This document shows positions 24,288 through 30,004 of a DNA stretch of 64,000 nt, piece after piece (the stretch's first letter is position 1; the number at the start of each line of letters is the position of its first letter). The stretch covers positions 30,888 through 94,887 of the forward strand of contig CAJQNB010000018.1 in NCBI GenBank assembly GCA_905479575.1, written 5' to 3'. A program made the translations under genes and the position numbers. Source of the DNA: an uncultured Pseudophaeobacter sp. GTDB taxonomy: Bacteria > Pseudomonadota > Alphaproteobacteria > Rhodobacterales > Rhodobacteraceae. The notes beneath the pieces were generated by a model. It searched no databases. It had not been told where the DNA came from and saw nothing but the letters and a program-made list of their open reading frames with translations.

Positions 24288-24786
24288 TTATCGATCCGCC
24301 CTCAGATCCTACAGCACCGCGCTCTTTTGCCAATTTCATGACTGCCAGAAGGATTTTATGCTTTGCCTCGACCCGATTATACTTGAAGGCCCTGAACACA
24401 TATTGGTGCCCAAATCCCAGCTCCAAACTTGCCGAACGCATAGAAGGCCAACTCAATCCACCGACAGAAAATGGCTTACCCTTCTTCCTTTTAGGACTAG
24501 GCAAACCAACCTTATCGATCCGCCCATGGTGCAGGGCATTATGAATTGCAGATCGTGTAACCCCGAGAACCTCTGCGGCTTCGGATGAGTTTTTATAAAC
24601 GGTACCTCGAACTGAAATCGGCATTCGCCACCCTGCCGCGCAGCCAAGCCCAACGGTATCAAGGCGCTCCAATTTGATCGCTCGACAGATAGTGCCCTCA
24701 GTCAAGGAAAGAGCTTTCGCTGCCATCTGAACCGTCGGGTATGTCTCACCACGAATTACAATGTTTTGGTACTTCCGCGAACCCAT
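24274..24786 (-). CDS. Protein with three NUMOD-like helix-turn-helix repeats
   Basis: Protein of 170 aa from the ATG at 24786, which overlaps the upstream stop as TGATG; the longer ORF start is not supported. Three tandem units of about 45 residues each start with a short strand (IVIRGETYPT, ISVRGTVYKN, FSVGGLSWPS). Each continues into an AAKALSLTEGTICRAI-type helix pair, the pattern of NUMOD modules that bind DNA in homing-endonuclease-related phage proteins. No nuclease domain is present, so it may be a stand-alone DNA-binding protein. The last 14 bp overlap the next gene. Confidence 0.65.
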   Translation of the reverse strand: MGSRKYQNIVIRGETYPTVQMAAKALSLTEGTICRAIKLERLDTVGLGCAAGWRMPISVRGTVYKNSSEAAEVLGVTRSAIHNALHHGRIDKVGLPSPKRKKGKPFSVGGLSWPSMRSASLELGFGHQYVFRAFKYNRVEAKHKILLAVMKLAKERGAVGSEGGSINVVT

Positions 24787-25232
24787 CACACACAGCCCTC
24801 CACCAGATAGACCGGTTTGACAGACGCCAGCGCCAGGCAAACAGCAGCCCAAACATCGGGGGCCTCTTGCCAGCCGACAGCAGGGGGAACCACCACACAT
24901 GCACTAACCCGGACAGCAGGCGCAGGCTGAGCGGCCTTGAGCCCACCCCAACCGGCCAAAAATGCGGGCGAAATCGCCATGATCCCGGCGGTGGCGAGGT
25001 CTTGCATCCATGCGCCCGCACAATCCGCACCCAGCACCGGGCCGCCCTCGGAATAGCTATAGGGCGTTGCCAAACAGGCCAGTTGATCCTTTGCGCGCAC
25101 CGCTATGTCCGCCAACGGCACCCCCTCATGCAGGCAAGGCATGCGCTGCCAATGCCACCGCAACCATGTCCAATCTGGCTGCGTAGGAAACTGGAGCCGC
25201 TGCGTCGAGAGAGGAACGGGGAGCGCGGTCAT
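24786..25232 (-). CDS. Early phage protein, possibly DUF1937/nucleoside deoxyribosyltransferase-like
   Basis: Protein of 148 aa. The segment LACLATPYSYSEGG followed by a helix, GIMAISPAFLAGWG and a final AVCLALASVKPVYLVEG recalls the short Rossmann-like DUF1937/DUF4406 proteins of phages. The similarity is weak and seen by eye only. It is coupled to the HNH gene upstream (ATGA) and the NUMOD-like gene downstream (TGATG). Confidence 0.5.
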   Translation of the reverse strand: MTALPVPLSTQRLQFPTQPDWTWLRWHWQRMPCLHEGVPLADIAVRAKDQLACLATPYSYSEGGPVLGADCAGAWMQDLATAGIMAISPAFLAGWGGLKAAQPAPAVRVSACVVVPPAVGWQEAPDVWAAVCLALASVKPVYLVEGCV

Positions 25233-25561
25233 TCGGCTGCAACCCGCATCGCTTCATCGCGGCGCTTTTGATTTTGCTTGTGCGTGACCATCTCCAGATG
25301 ATCCGGGTTCACACAGCGCCGGTTGCGGCACCTGTGATCGATCTGCTTTTTGCCAGGAATGAAACCATTGGCGTTGGTGAACATCACCCGATGCACCGCT
25401 ACGGTCTGACCATCCAAACACATGCGAGCATAGTCGCCACCGCGCCCATTGCCCGAGGTTGGACCAGCCCACTCCCAACAATAGCTTTGCAGGCTTTCGC
25501 ACCAAACCTCATTGATGCGCGCCTTGACTTTGGCCTCAATTTCAGCCCGGCGATCACCCAT
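25229..25561 (-). CDS. Small HNH endonuclease
   Basis: Protein of 110 aa from the ATG at 25561. The ORF runs further upstream, but that extension reads through low-quality sequence without a ribosome site. The HNH core is IDHRCRNRRCVNPDHLEMVT, preceded by VHRVMFTNANGFIPGKKQ. This H-N-H layout with two Cys matches phage homing-type HNH nucleases. It is the most upstream gene of the coupled early cluster. Confidence 0.8.
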   Translation of the reverse strand: MGDRRAEIEAKVKARINEVWCESLQSYCWEWAGPTSGNGRGGDYARMCLDGQTVAVHRVMFTNANGFIPGKKQIDHRCRNRRCVNPDHLEMVTHKQNQKRRDEAMRVAAE

Positions 25562-25778
25562 GAAACACGCCCAAAAAAGCGGGGCGCGCGACACAATTCG
25601 CGCCAACACGCCCCAAGTTTGACAGGGAGGGATTGGGGGCCACTTGCAGGCGCGCCTGCCCCCGATCGGCGAAGGTGACGGATGGCACTCCACCGACTGC
25701 AGTGTTTCTTTTTGAGGGATTGACGGTTGCAACCAAAGCGGAAACCATTGCCACAAATTGACAACCCAAGGACATTCC

Positions 25779-26234
25779 ATGAGACGAATTGCACTTTTGG
25801 CATTTCTCGCCATTCCCGCCTGCGGCTTGATCAACGCAGAACTCTATGACACCCGCCCCTCGCAATGGACAGAACAGGAGCTTGCCATCGCTAGATCTGC
25901 CGACAACGCCTTTACCGACCTCTGCCGCATCTACGACCTCGGCGCCCAAGGCTCCGGTCTCGGCGAGGCAGACTTTAAGGTACTGAACCGCACCCTGCGC
26001 CACTATGGGCTTACTAAACGCGACCTTGAAATCCTCCGAGATCCCAAAGCTGATATCGGCACAGGGCAGACGTTCCTTGGCCTGCAATGCCAGAACATCA
26101 ATGATGTGGAAATCGTCAATCGGGCTTACTACCCCGGCACCGGGCACCAGTGGCAGGTCAAGGTCGGAGGCAGTTACGTCTACCTCGAAGGAAACAACAC
26201 AAATGCCGGTATGACCGTTTACGCCTGGAACTGA
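25779..26234 (+). CDS. Phage-borne lipoprotein, opposite strand to the early operon
   Basis: Protein of 151 aa from the ATG at 25779 (AAGGA site 7 bp upstream). The signal ALLAFLAIPAC ends in a lipobox cysteine at residue 15. The mature part has WTEQELAIARSADNAFTDLC and a GTGQTFLGLQCQN block; no family is recognised. It lies on the strand of the lysogeny genes, between the Cro-like gene and the early cluster, so the early transcript runs antisense through it. That layout fits a lysogenic-conversion gene. Confidence 0.75.
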   Translation: MRRIALLAFLAIPACGLINAELYDTRPSQWTEQELAIARSADNAFTDLCRIYDLGAQGSGLGEADFKVLNRTLRHYGLTKRDLEILRDPKADIGTGQTFLGLQCQNINDVEIVNRAYYPGTGHQWQVKVGGSYVYLEGNNTNAGMTVYAWN

Positions 26235-26275
26235 ACTCCAGCGCAGTCGATCTCCGCATTCTGGACCGAGGGCGC

Positions 26276-26545
26276 TCATTCAGCGGCCTCGGCTGGAAAG
26301 TCATCCAGTTTGGGAAGAAGAACTCCCTTTTCGTCCGCCTCTTTCTCACACCGCTTGTAGATTTTACTCGCTGTGTCCAAACGCAAATCGTGCTGCATGC
26401 CTTTCACAAACTTGGATACAGCATTGACAGGAACACCCGCCCTAACTGCCAGGGGGTACTCTTTCACATCAAGAGCATCCATTGCAGCAATCAGCCAAGA
26501 CCTGAAACGATTTGCATCGGGGATATGAACTAAGGGATGTATCAA
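26276..26545 (-). CDS. Cro-like helix-turn-helix protein, first gene of the leftward operon
   Basis: Protein of 89 aa read from a TTG at 26545 (AAGG 8 bp upstream); no ATG is available before residue 22. The helix-turn-helix region is PLAVRAGVPVNAVSKFVKGM, followed by RLDTASKIYKRC. The same F-x-x-G-x(5)-R-x-DT pattern is found in the divergent CI-like protein, so the two probably read related operators. It lies directly downstream of the leftward promoter, the place of Cro. The role is inferred. Confidence 0.75.
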   Translation of the reverse strand: MIHPLVHIPDANRFRSWLIAAMDALDVKEYPLAVRAGVPVNAVSKFVKGMQHDLRLDTASKIYKRCEKEADEKGVLLPKLDDFPAEAAE

Positions 26546-26565
26546 TCTAAACCTTGGTGGTTGTT

Positions 26566-26593
26566 TTCACCTTTTAGGGTTATATTCACCGCC
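26566..26593. promoter_or_regulatory. Composite operator O1 at the leftward promoter
   Basis: A near-palindromic TTCACCTTTTAGGGTTA is followed by a half site ATTCACCGCC. The 28-bp block differs from the block at 28490-28517 at only two positions. It covers the -10 box of the leftward promoter, so a bound repressor would block it. Confidence 0.75.
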
Positions 26594-26607
26594 CTATGTG
26601 TTGTCCA
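26579..26607 (-). promoter_or_regulatory. Leftward early promoter PL
   Basis: On the minus strand TGGACA (26607-26602), a 17-bp spacer and TATAAC (26584-26579) form a good sigma-70 promoter. Transcription starts about 30 bp before the Cro-like gene. The -10 box lies inside operator O1. Confidence 0.7.
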
Positions 26608-26630
26608 GCTAACTTTTTGGGATATTTATT

Positions 26631-26648
26631 TTCACCTAATTAGGTGAA
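26631..26648. promoter_or_regulatory. Operator O2, perfect 18-bp palindrome
   Basis: TTCACCTAATTAGGTGAA is fully self-complementary. It lies 33 bp upstream of the CI-like gene, where it can serve autoregulation. A variant with two changes occurs at 27192 in the luxR promoter. Confidence 0.8.
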
Positions 26649-26680
26649 AGGATACACAGTTAGACATTAGGAGACTTCAA

Positions 26681-26995
26681 ATGGATATCTGGGAACTTCG
26701 CAGGAGAAACCTGAATGTCTTGATGACACTCAAGGGGCACAACAAGTCCACCCTAGCAAAGGCCTCAAGCAAGTCAGTCAACACGATTGGAAAATTCCTG
26801 CGTGGCGAATCCAAGACCATGCGTTGGGACACGCTTGACGCAGTATGCAAAACCCTCGGCTTGGATAGTCCTGCAGTGCTAGACTCAGAGAACCCATTTT
26901 CTGACACCAAGAACCAACTCTACGAACTCATTAGAGGCATGAGTGACACAGAAGCATCCGAACTGCTCAACCAGGCGCGCAAAAGCAGGGACTAA
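26681..26995 (+). CDS. CI-like phage repressor
   Basis: Protein of 104 aa. The N-terminal helix-turn-helix reads STLAKASSKSVNTIGKFLRG, followed by RWDTLDAVCKTLGLD, the typical five-helix Xre/CI domain. After a linker (SPAVLDSENPFSDTKNQ) comes a short helix, LYELIRGMSDTEASELLNQA, probably for oligomerisation. There is no RecA-dependent cleavage domain, so induction must use another route, for example the mini-protein encoded tail to tail at 26992-27117. It diverges from the Cro-like gene across the operator region. Confidence 0.82.
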   Translation: MDIWELRRRNLNVLMTLKGHNKSTLAKASSKSVNTIGKFLRGESKTMRWDTLDAVCKTLGLDSPAVLDSENPFSDTKNQLYELIRGMSDTEASELLNQARKSRD

Positions 26996-27117
26996 TCGCC
27001 CTTTTTGCGTTCAACCAACGCCTTCGCTTGCTCAAGCAGCTGCCCGGCCTCGGCTTCTGTCATCCGGCTGATCAGCTCCGCTAGCGCTGGTTTTGGTGGT
27101 TGAACTGCAGCAGACAT
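26992..27117 (-). CDS. 41-aa mini-protein resembling the repressor C-terminus, candidate antirepressor
   Basis: Small gene with a strong ribosome site (GAGGA, 7 nt, ATG at 27117). Its stop overlaps the repressor stop tail to tail. After a Pro-rich start (MSAAVQPPKPA) comes LAELISRMTEAEAGQLLEQA. It lines up with the repressor segment LYELIRGMSDTEASELLNQA with about half the residues identical. It has no DNA-binding domain. A free copy of an oligomerisation helix could form mixed, inactive complexes with the repressor. Coding is well supported by start signals and the similarity; the antirepressor role is inference. Its mRNA is also complementary to the last bases of the repressor mRNA. Confidence 0.72.
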   Translation of the reverse strand: MSAAVQPPKPALAELISRMTEAEAGQLLEQAKALVERKKGD

Positions 27118-27164
27118 AAAAAATTCCTCATACCGAATACATCGTCAAGTTGCACAAAGCAAAC

Positions 27165-27193
27165 TTGCAAGTCCAGCTCATTTTGGTTAATTT
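27165..27193 (+). promoter_or_regulatory. Promoter of luxR
   Basis: TTGCAA (27165-27170), a 17-bp spacer and TAATTT (27188-27193) predict a start near 27200, upstream of the GTG at 27228. The -10 box runs into operator O3. Confidence 0.65.
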
Positions 27194-27209
27194 CACCCCA
27201 TTAGGTGAA
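27192..27209. promoter_or_regulatory. Operator O3 in the luxR promoter
   Basis: TTCACCCCATTAGGTGAA matches the perfect palindrome O2 at 16 of 18 positions and covers the end of the -10 box and the predicted start point. A repressor bound here would silence luxR. Confidence 0.75.
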
Positions 27210-27227
27210 GTATTCAGAGGTGACGAT

Positions 27228-27845
27228 GTGTTGCAAATTCAGTCTACCAACCAAACAATAGGCGACATAGCTGCCAACGGGTTCGCTATAGGGTACGGAA
27301 ATTTTGCCTGCGGAGACATTACCGCGCAGTCAAGTTACCCAGAAGAATGGCAAGGTCTGTATTTGGAAAACAACTGGCTTTTTGATGACCCCGTTGTGAG
27401 AACCGGCCTAACGACCCCCGGTCTATCCAGTTGGTCAAGACAGGACTTTGATGATCCGGCATTCCGAGACGCAGCAAGTGATTTCAATTTAACTACAGGC
27501 ACCGTTATCTCGCACGAAGTAGACGGGCACCGCTGCATTCTTGGAATCGCCCATACTGGCCAGCTAACTGAAGCTGCAGAAGACGCAGCCCAGAACGCCC
27601 TCCGAGAACTGCACCACACACACTTACGCAACCGCGCCCTGCAGCTCTCAACTACACAAAGAGAGTTAGTTTATCTCTTTGCAAATGGACACAAAGCAAA
27701 GAGGGTCGCCGCTCACTTCGGCGTGTCAGAGGATGCAATCAAACAGAGAAAGCAAATTATTCAGAGGGTTGTTGGGGTAAACTCCTTTATTTCAGCAGTG
27801 AGCATTTGCGCCACTGCTGGTCTAACGATTCACCCAATAAGCTAG
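27228..27845 (+). CDS. LuxR-family quorum-sensing regulator carried by the phage
   Basis: Protein of 205 aa from the GTG at 27228 (AGAGG site); an ATG at 27150 lies upstream of the promoter and is rejected. The acyl-homoserine-lactone domain has W41, Y45, D54, P55 and W69, the same spacing as TraR W57, Y61, D70, P71 and W85. The C-terminal LuxR helix-turn-helix runs from LSTTQRELVYLFANGH to GVSEDAIKQRKQIIQRV. It should bind an AHL, probably made by the LuxI encoded 57 bp downstream. The phage operator at its promoter suggests control by the CI-like repressor. Confidence 0.9.
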   Translation: MLQIQSTNQTIGDIAANGFAIGYGNFACGDITAQSSYPEEWQGLYLENNWLFDDPVVRTGLTTPGLSSWSRQDFDDPAFRDAASDFNLTTGTVISHEVDGHRCILGIAHTGQLTEAAEDAAQNALRELHHTHLRNRALQLSTTQRELVYLFANGHKAKRVAAHFGVSEDAIKQRKQIIQRVVGVNSFISAVSICATAGLTIHPIS

Positions 27846-27902
27846 AAGCGCTACACCACCAATAATGGCACGATGCACCAGACATTCAATCTGGAGAACA
27901 TC

Positions 27903-28481
27903 GTGGAAACGAACATTATCAATTGGTCCAGCATTCACAAAAACGGGGATCTCTGGTGGCAGCACCTCAAGCTCAGAAAGCGACTTTTTGTTGATCAGGA
28001 GGCTTGGGAAGTGCCCCACAATGAGGTGGCCGAATGGGATCAATACGACACCGCAAACTCAATCTACGTTGTAACCCACGATCAAGGCAGAGTTCTCGCC
28101 GCTTCCCGGCTGAACCCCTGCAGCTTTGAAGGTGGCGGCTGGTCCTATATGATCAAGGACGCAATAGAGGGTAAGCTGCCGGGCATCCCTCAAGACATCC
28201 TTTTGCAAGCACCTGACCGAGCGGGCACCTGGGAGGCCACAAGGTTTACTGTAGATCCAACTCTATCCAGCCAAGATCGCAACACCTACCTAGCCGCAAA
28301 CGCTCAAGCCCTCAAACTTGAGGCAAAGTCGCGCGGAGCAAAAGAGCTTATCGCGCTGATGCCGCCCGCATACGTCAGATGGCTCACCAGTAACGGCCTC
28401 CCAACAAAGCGCCTCGGCCCCACAAAACGCGACGGGACAGGATCACGAATTTGCGTAATTGGAATGGATCTCAACAATTAG
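27903..28481 (+). CDS. LuxI-family acyl-homoserine-lactone synthase carried by the phage
   Basis: Protein of 192 aa from the GTG at 27903, chosen for the site CTGGAGAACATC before it (a weaker ATG is at 27873). All main catalytic residues are present: R25, F29, W35, D46, D49 (EWDQYD), R69 (AASRLNP) and E111/R114 (WEATRF), in LuxI/EsaI spacing. The enzyme makes an AHL from S-adenosylmethionine and an acyl donor. Its substrate SAM is also the ligand of the riboswitch that the phage integrates into. A 5-bp inverted repeat, CCAGA-7-TCTGG (27878-27894), overlaps the ribosome site. Confidence 0.93.
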   Translation: METNIINWSSIHKNGDLWWQHLKLRKRLFVDQEAWEVPHNEVAEWDQYDTANSIYVVTHDQGRVLAASRLNPCSFEGGGWSYMIKDAIEGKLPGIPQDILLQAPDRAGTWEATRFTVDPTLSSQDRNTYLAANAQALKLEAKSRGAKELIALMPPAYVRWLTSNGLPTKRLGPTKRDGTGSRICVIGMDLNN

Positions 28482-28483
28482 TG

Positions 28484-28512
28484 TTGATATTCACCTTTTA
28501 GGGTGATATTCA
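28484..28512 (+). promoter_or_regulatory. Promoter of the rightward accessory operon
   Basis: TTGATA (28484-28489), exactly 17 bp, then TATTCA (28507-28512). The spacer is the 17-bp operator TTCACCTTTTAGGGTGA itself. The start is expected near 28520, 18 bp before the first gene. Confidence 0.65.
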
Positions 28513-28517
28513 CCACC
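28490..28517. promoter_or_regulatory. Composite operator O4
   Basis: TTCACCTTTTAGGGTGA plus a half site ATTCACCACC match O1 (26566-26593) at 26 of 28 positions. It fills the promoter spacer and covers the -10 box. Confidence 0.75.
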
Positions 28518-28537
28518 TGCAACAAACAGGTGATGTG

Positions 28538-28834
28538 ATGCAAAACAAGACGCAACTACTAGCGCAAAAGCTGATTTCGGACCAGCTTTTGCGCGATCTT
28601 GCCAGCGGCGATCCAATGCGAGCTTTGGGCGAGATCTCCGCAAGGGATCAGGCCATCCTTTGCATGGCCCTCCCTGAGATCTGCAGCGAGTTGCTGGAAT
28701 ACCGGCAGACAGAACACGCAGCACAGACAGAACCCAAGACATCCCCCATGCGCCGCCTCCTCCTGGCGCTGCAGCGCGGTGGCTGGCTTTCCTCCTCCCG
28801 CCCAGCCACCGCGCCCATTGCAGGGGATCTGTGA
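28538..28834 (+). CDS. Unknown protein, first gene of the rightward operon
   Basis: Protein of 98 aa from the ATG at 28538 (CAGGTG site; a GTG one codon earlier is possible). Residues 1-45 are helical (LLAQKLISDQLLRDLASGDP), while the C-terminus is basic and Ser/Pro-rich. No family recognised. It overlaps the next gene as TGATG and is the first product of the operator-controlled operon. Confidence 0.6.
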   Translation: MQNKTQLLAQKLISDQLLRDLASGDPMRALGEISARDQAILCMALPEICSELLEYRQTEHAAQTEPKTSPMRRLLLALQRGGWLSSSRPATAPIAGDL

Positions 28835-29169
28835 TGCAGGCCCCCACCCCAGAAATTCATTTCGCCGCGGATGAAATCGCAGCCGCCCAAGGACTTTGTA
28901 AACTTCTGAAATTTCAGGACCTCGGCGGCAGTCTAACCCCGCCCAGCGATGATCCGCAGGACTGGTGGGAACCGGAAAACCTGACCCACCGCGCCGAATT
29001 GAACGGCATCACGGCGAGCGCCGCCAACTTCTTTGACGCCATAATCTCCTGGACCAAAGCCGCCCAAGCCGCAGGCATCCGTAATCGCCGCGCCACAGAT
29101 GGTCGCCCAGATTGCCCCTACAACGGCCAGGGTCTCGCCCCCGGCGCAACCCCCAACCCAGCAGCGTGA
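28834..29169 (+). CDS. Unknown phage protein
   Basis: Protein of 111 aa beginning MQAPTPEIHFAADEIAAAQG. A DPQDWWEPENLTHRAELNGI segment and an Ala-rich helix follow. The C-terminal 25 residues are Pro/Gly-rich. No motif recognised. It is coupled to the gene before it. Confidence 0.55.
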   Translation: MQAPTPEIHFAADEIAAAQGLCKLLKFQDLGGSLTPPSDDPQDWWEPENLTHRAELNGITASAANFFDAIISWTKAAQAAGIRNRRATDGRPDCPYNGQGLAPGATPNPAA

Positions 29170-29244
29170 GCGCTGCACAGGGGCGCGGCAAGCCCACCAC
29201 TCACGAACAACAGTCGCGCCCCACCCAGACAACAGGAGGCACCC

Positions 29245-29514
29245 ATGCAGCAGATCACCCAGGACAAGGCCCCCATGCGCGCCGCCATGCTGGCCAATGA
29301 CGTGGCCTTTCAGCGCTACGCCGCCACCCGCAACGGCTTCCCCGGCCACCAGTTCAGCCCCACCGCTGCCACCGAACATCTGCGCACGGTTTGCGGTGTC
29401 TTCAGCCGCCGCAATCTGGCAACTGACGCCGCAGCCTTTAAGCGGTTTCAAGAAATGCACACGGACTTTCTGCTTTGGTCGGGTCGCCTGCAAGCCCCTA
29501 GAGAAGCTGGATAA
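29245..29514 (+). CDS. Unknown phage protein
   Basis: Protein of 89 aa (MQQITQDKAPMRAAMLANDV), helical and basic, with a good CAGGAGG site before the ATG. It lies 75 bp after the preceding gene and ends directly at the start of the next one. No family recognised. Confidence 0.55.
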   Translation: MQQITQDKAPMRAAMLANDVAFQRYAATRNGFPGHQFSPTAATEHLRTVCGVFSRRNLATDAAAFKRFQEMHTDFLLWSGRLQAPREAG

Positions 29515-29781
29515 ATGACCATGAAACACGTTTCAGAGGCTCAAATAAGGGTACTAGCAGCAGGTATACAAGATTTGCCAACCCCGGCGGAATTGGAAGA
29601 GCCATTTGGCCTTGGCGCCCCATGGACCCACCACGCCAACCAGAAAGAGCTGGAGGCGCTGGCAAAGCTGCACAACCGGATCATCCGCAAACAAAAGGCC
29701 CTAACCCTAATGATCGAAAACCGCGCCGCCATCCGCCGCCGCTGCATCAAACGCATGCGCCGCGAGGCTGGCAGGAACTGA
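29515..29781 (+). CDS. Unknown small basic phage protein
   Basis: Protein of 88 aa. The C-terminal half is strongly basic and helical (NRIIRKQKALTLMIENRAAI, then RRRCIKRMRREAGRN), which suggests nucleic-acid contact. The ATG follows the previous stop codon without a gap. No family recognised. Confidence 0.55.
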   Translation: MTMKHVSEAQIRVLAAGIQDLPTPAELEEPFGLGAPWTHHANQKELEALAKLHNRIIRKQKALTLMIENRAAIRRRCIKRMRREAGRN

Positions 29782-29794
29782 GAAGGAGGCCGCA

Positions 29795-29959
29795 ATGGCA
29801 AAGCCAGTCAAGATTGATATCGACCCGATCACCCTAGCAGACCGGCTGCGCAAGTCTGCCAACACCCTCACAGGCCACAACATGCACACCGAAGCATTCC
29901 TGGCCGAGATGGCAGCCGAGATGATTGCCGAGCTGAGCCAATCCAAGACATCCAGCTAA
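29795..29959 (+). CDS. Small phage protein of 54 aa
   Basis: Short gene starting MAKPVKIDIDPITLADRLRK with an AAGGAGG site 5 bp before the ATG. The second half is an acidic helix (FLAEMAAEMIAELSQ). The ribosome site and its place in the tight gene row support coding. Function unknown. Confidence 0.65.
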   Translation: MAKPVKIDIDPITLADRLRKSANTLTGHNMHTEAFLAEMAAEMIAELSQSKTSS

Positions 29960-29981
29960 CCCCGAAACCGCACCGCACCCC

Positions 29982-30000
29982 TACCCCTTTTGATGGAGCT
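29982..30000 (+). repeat. Repeated leader motif, copy 1
   Basis: TACCCCTTTTGATGGAGCT precedes the methyltransferase start; GGAG is the ribosome site. Copies 2 and 3 stand before two genes downstream. Confidence 0.6.
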
Positions 30001-30004
30001 TGAT

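Noticed and set aside
27150..27227. ATG start of luxR at 27150
   Set aside because: It lies before the predicted promoter and operator, lacks a ribosome site, and the extra residues do not fit the LuxR N-terminus; the GTG at 27228 is better.
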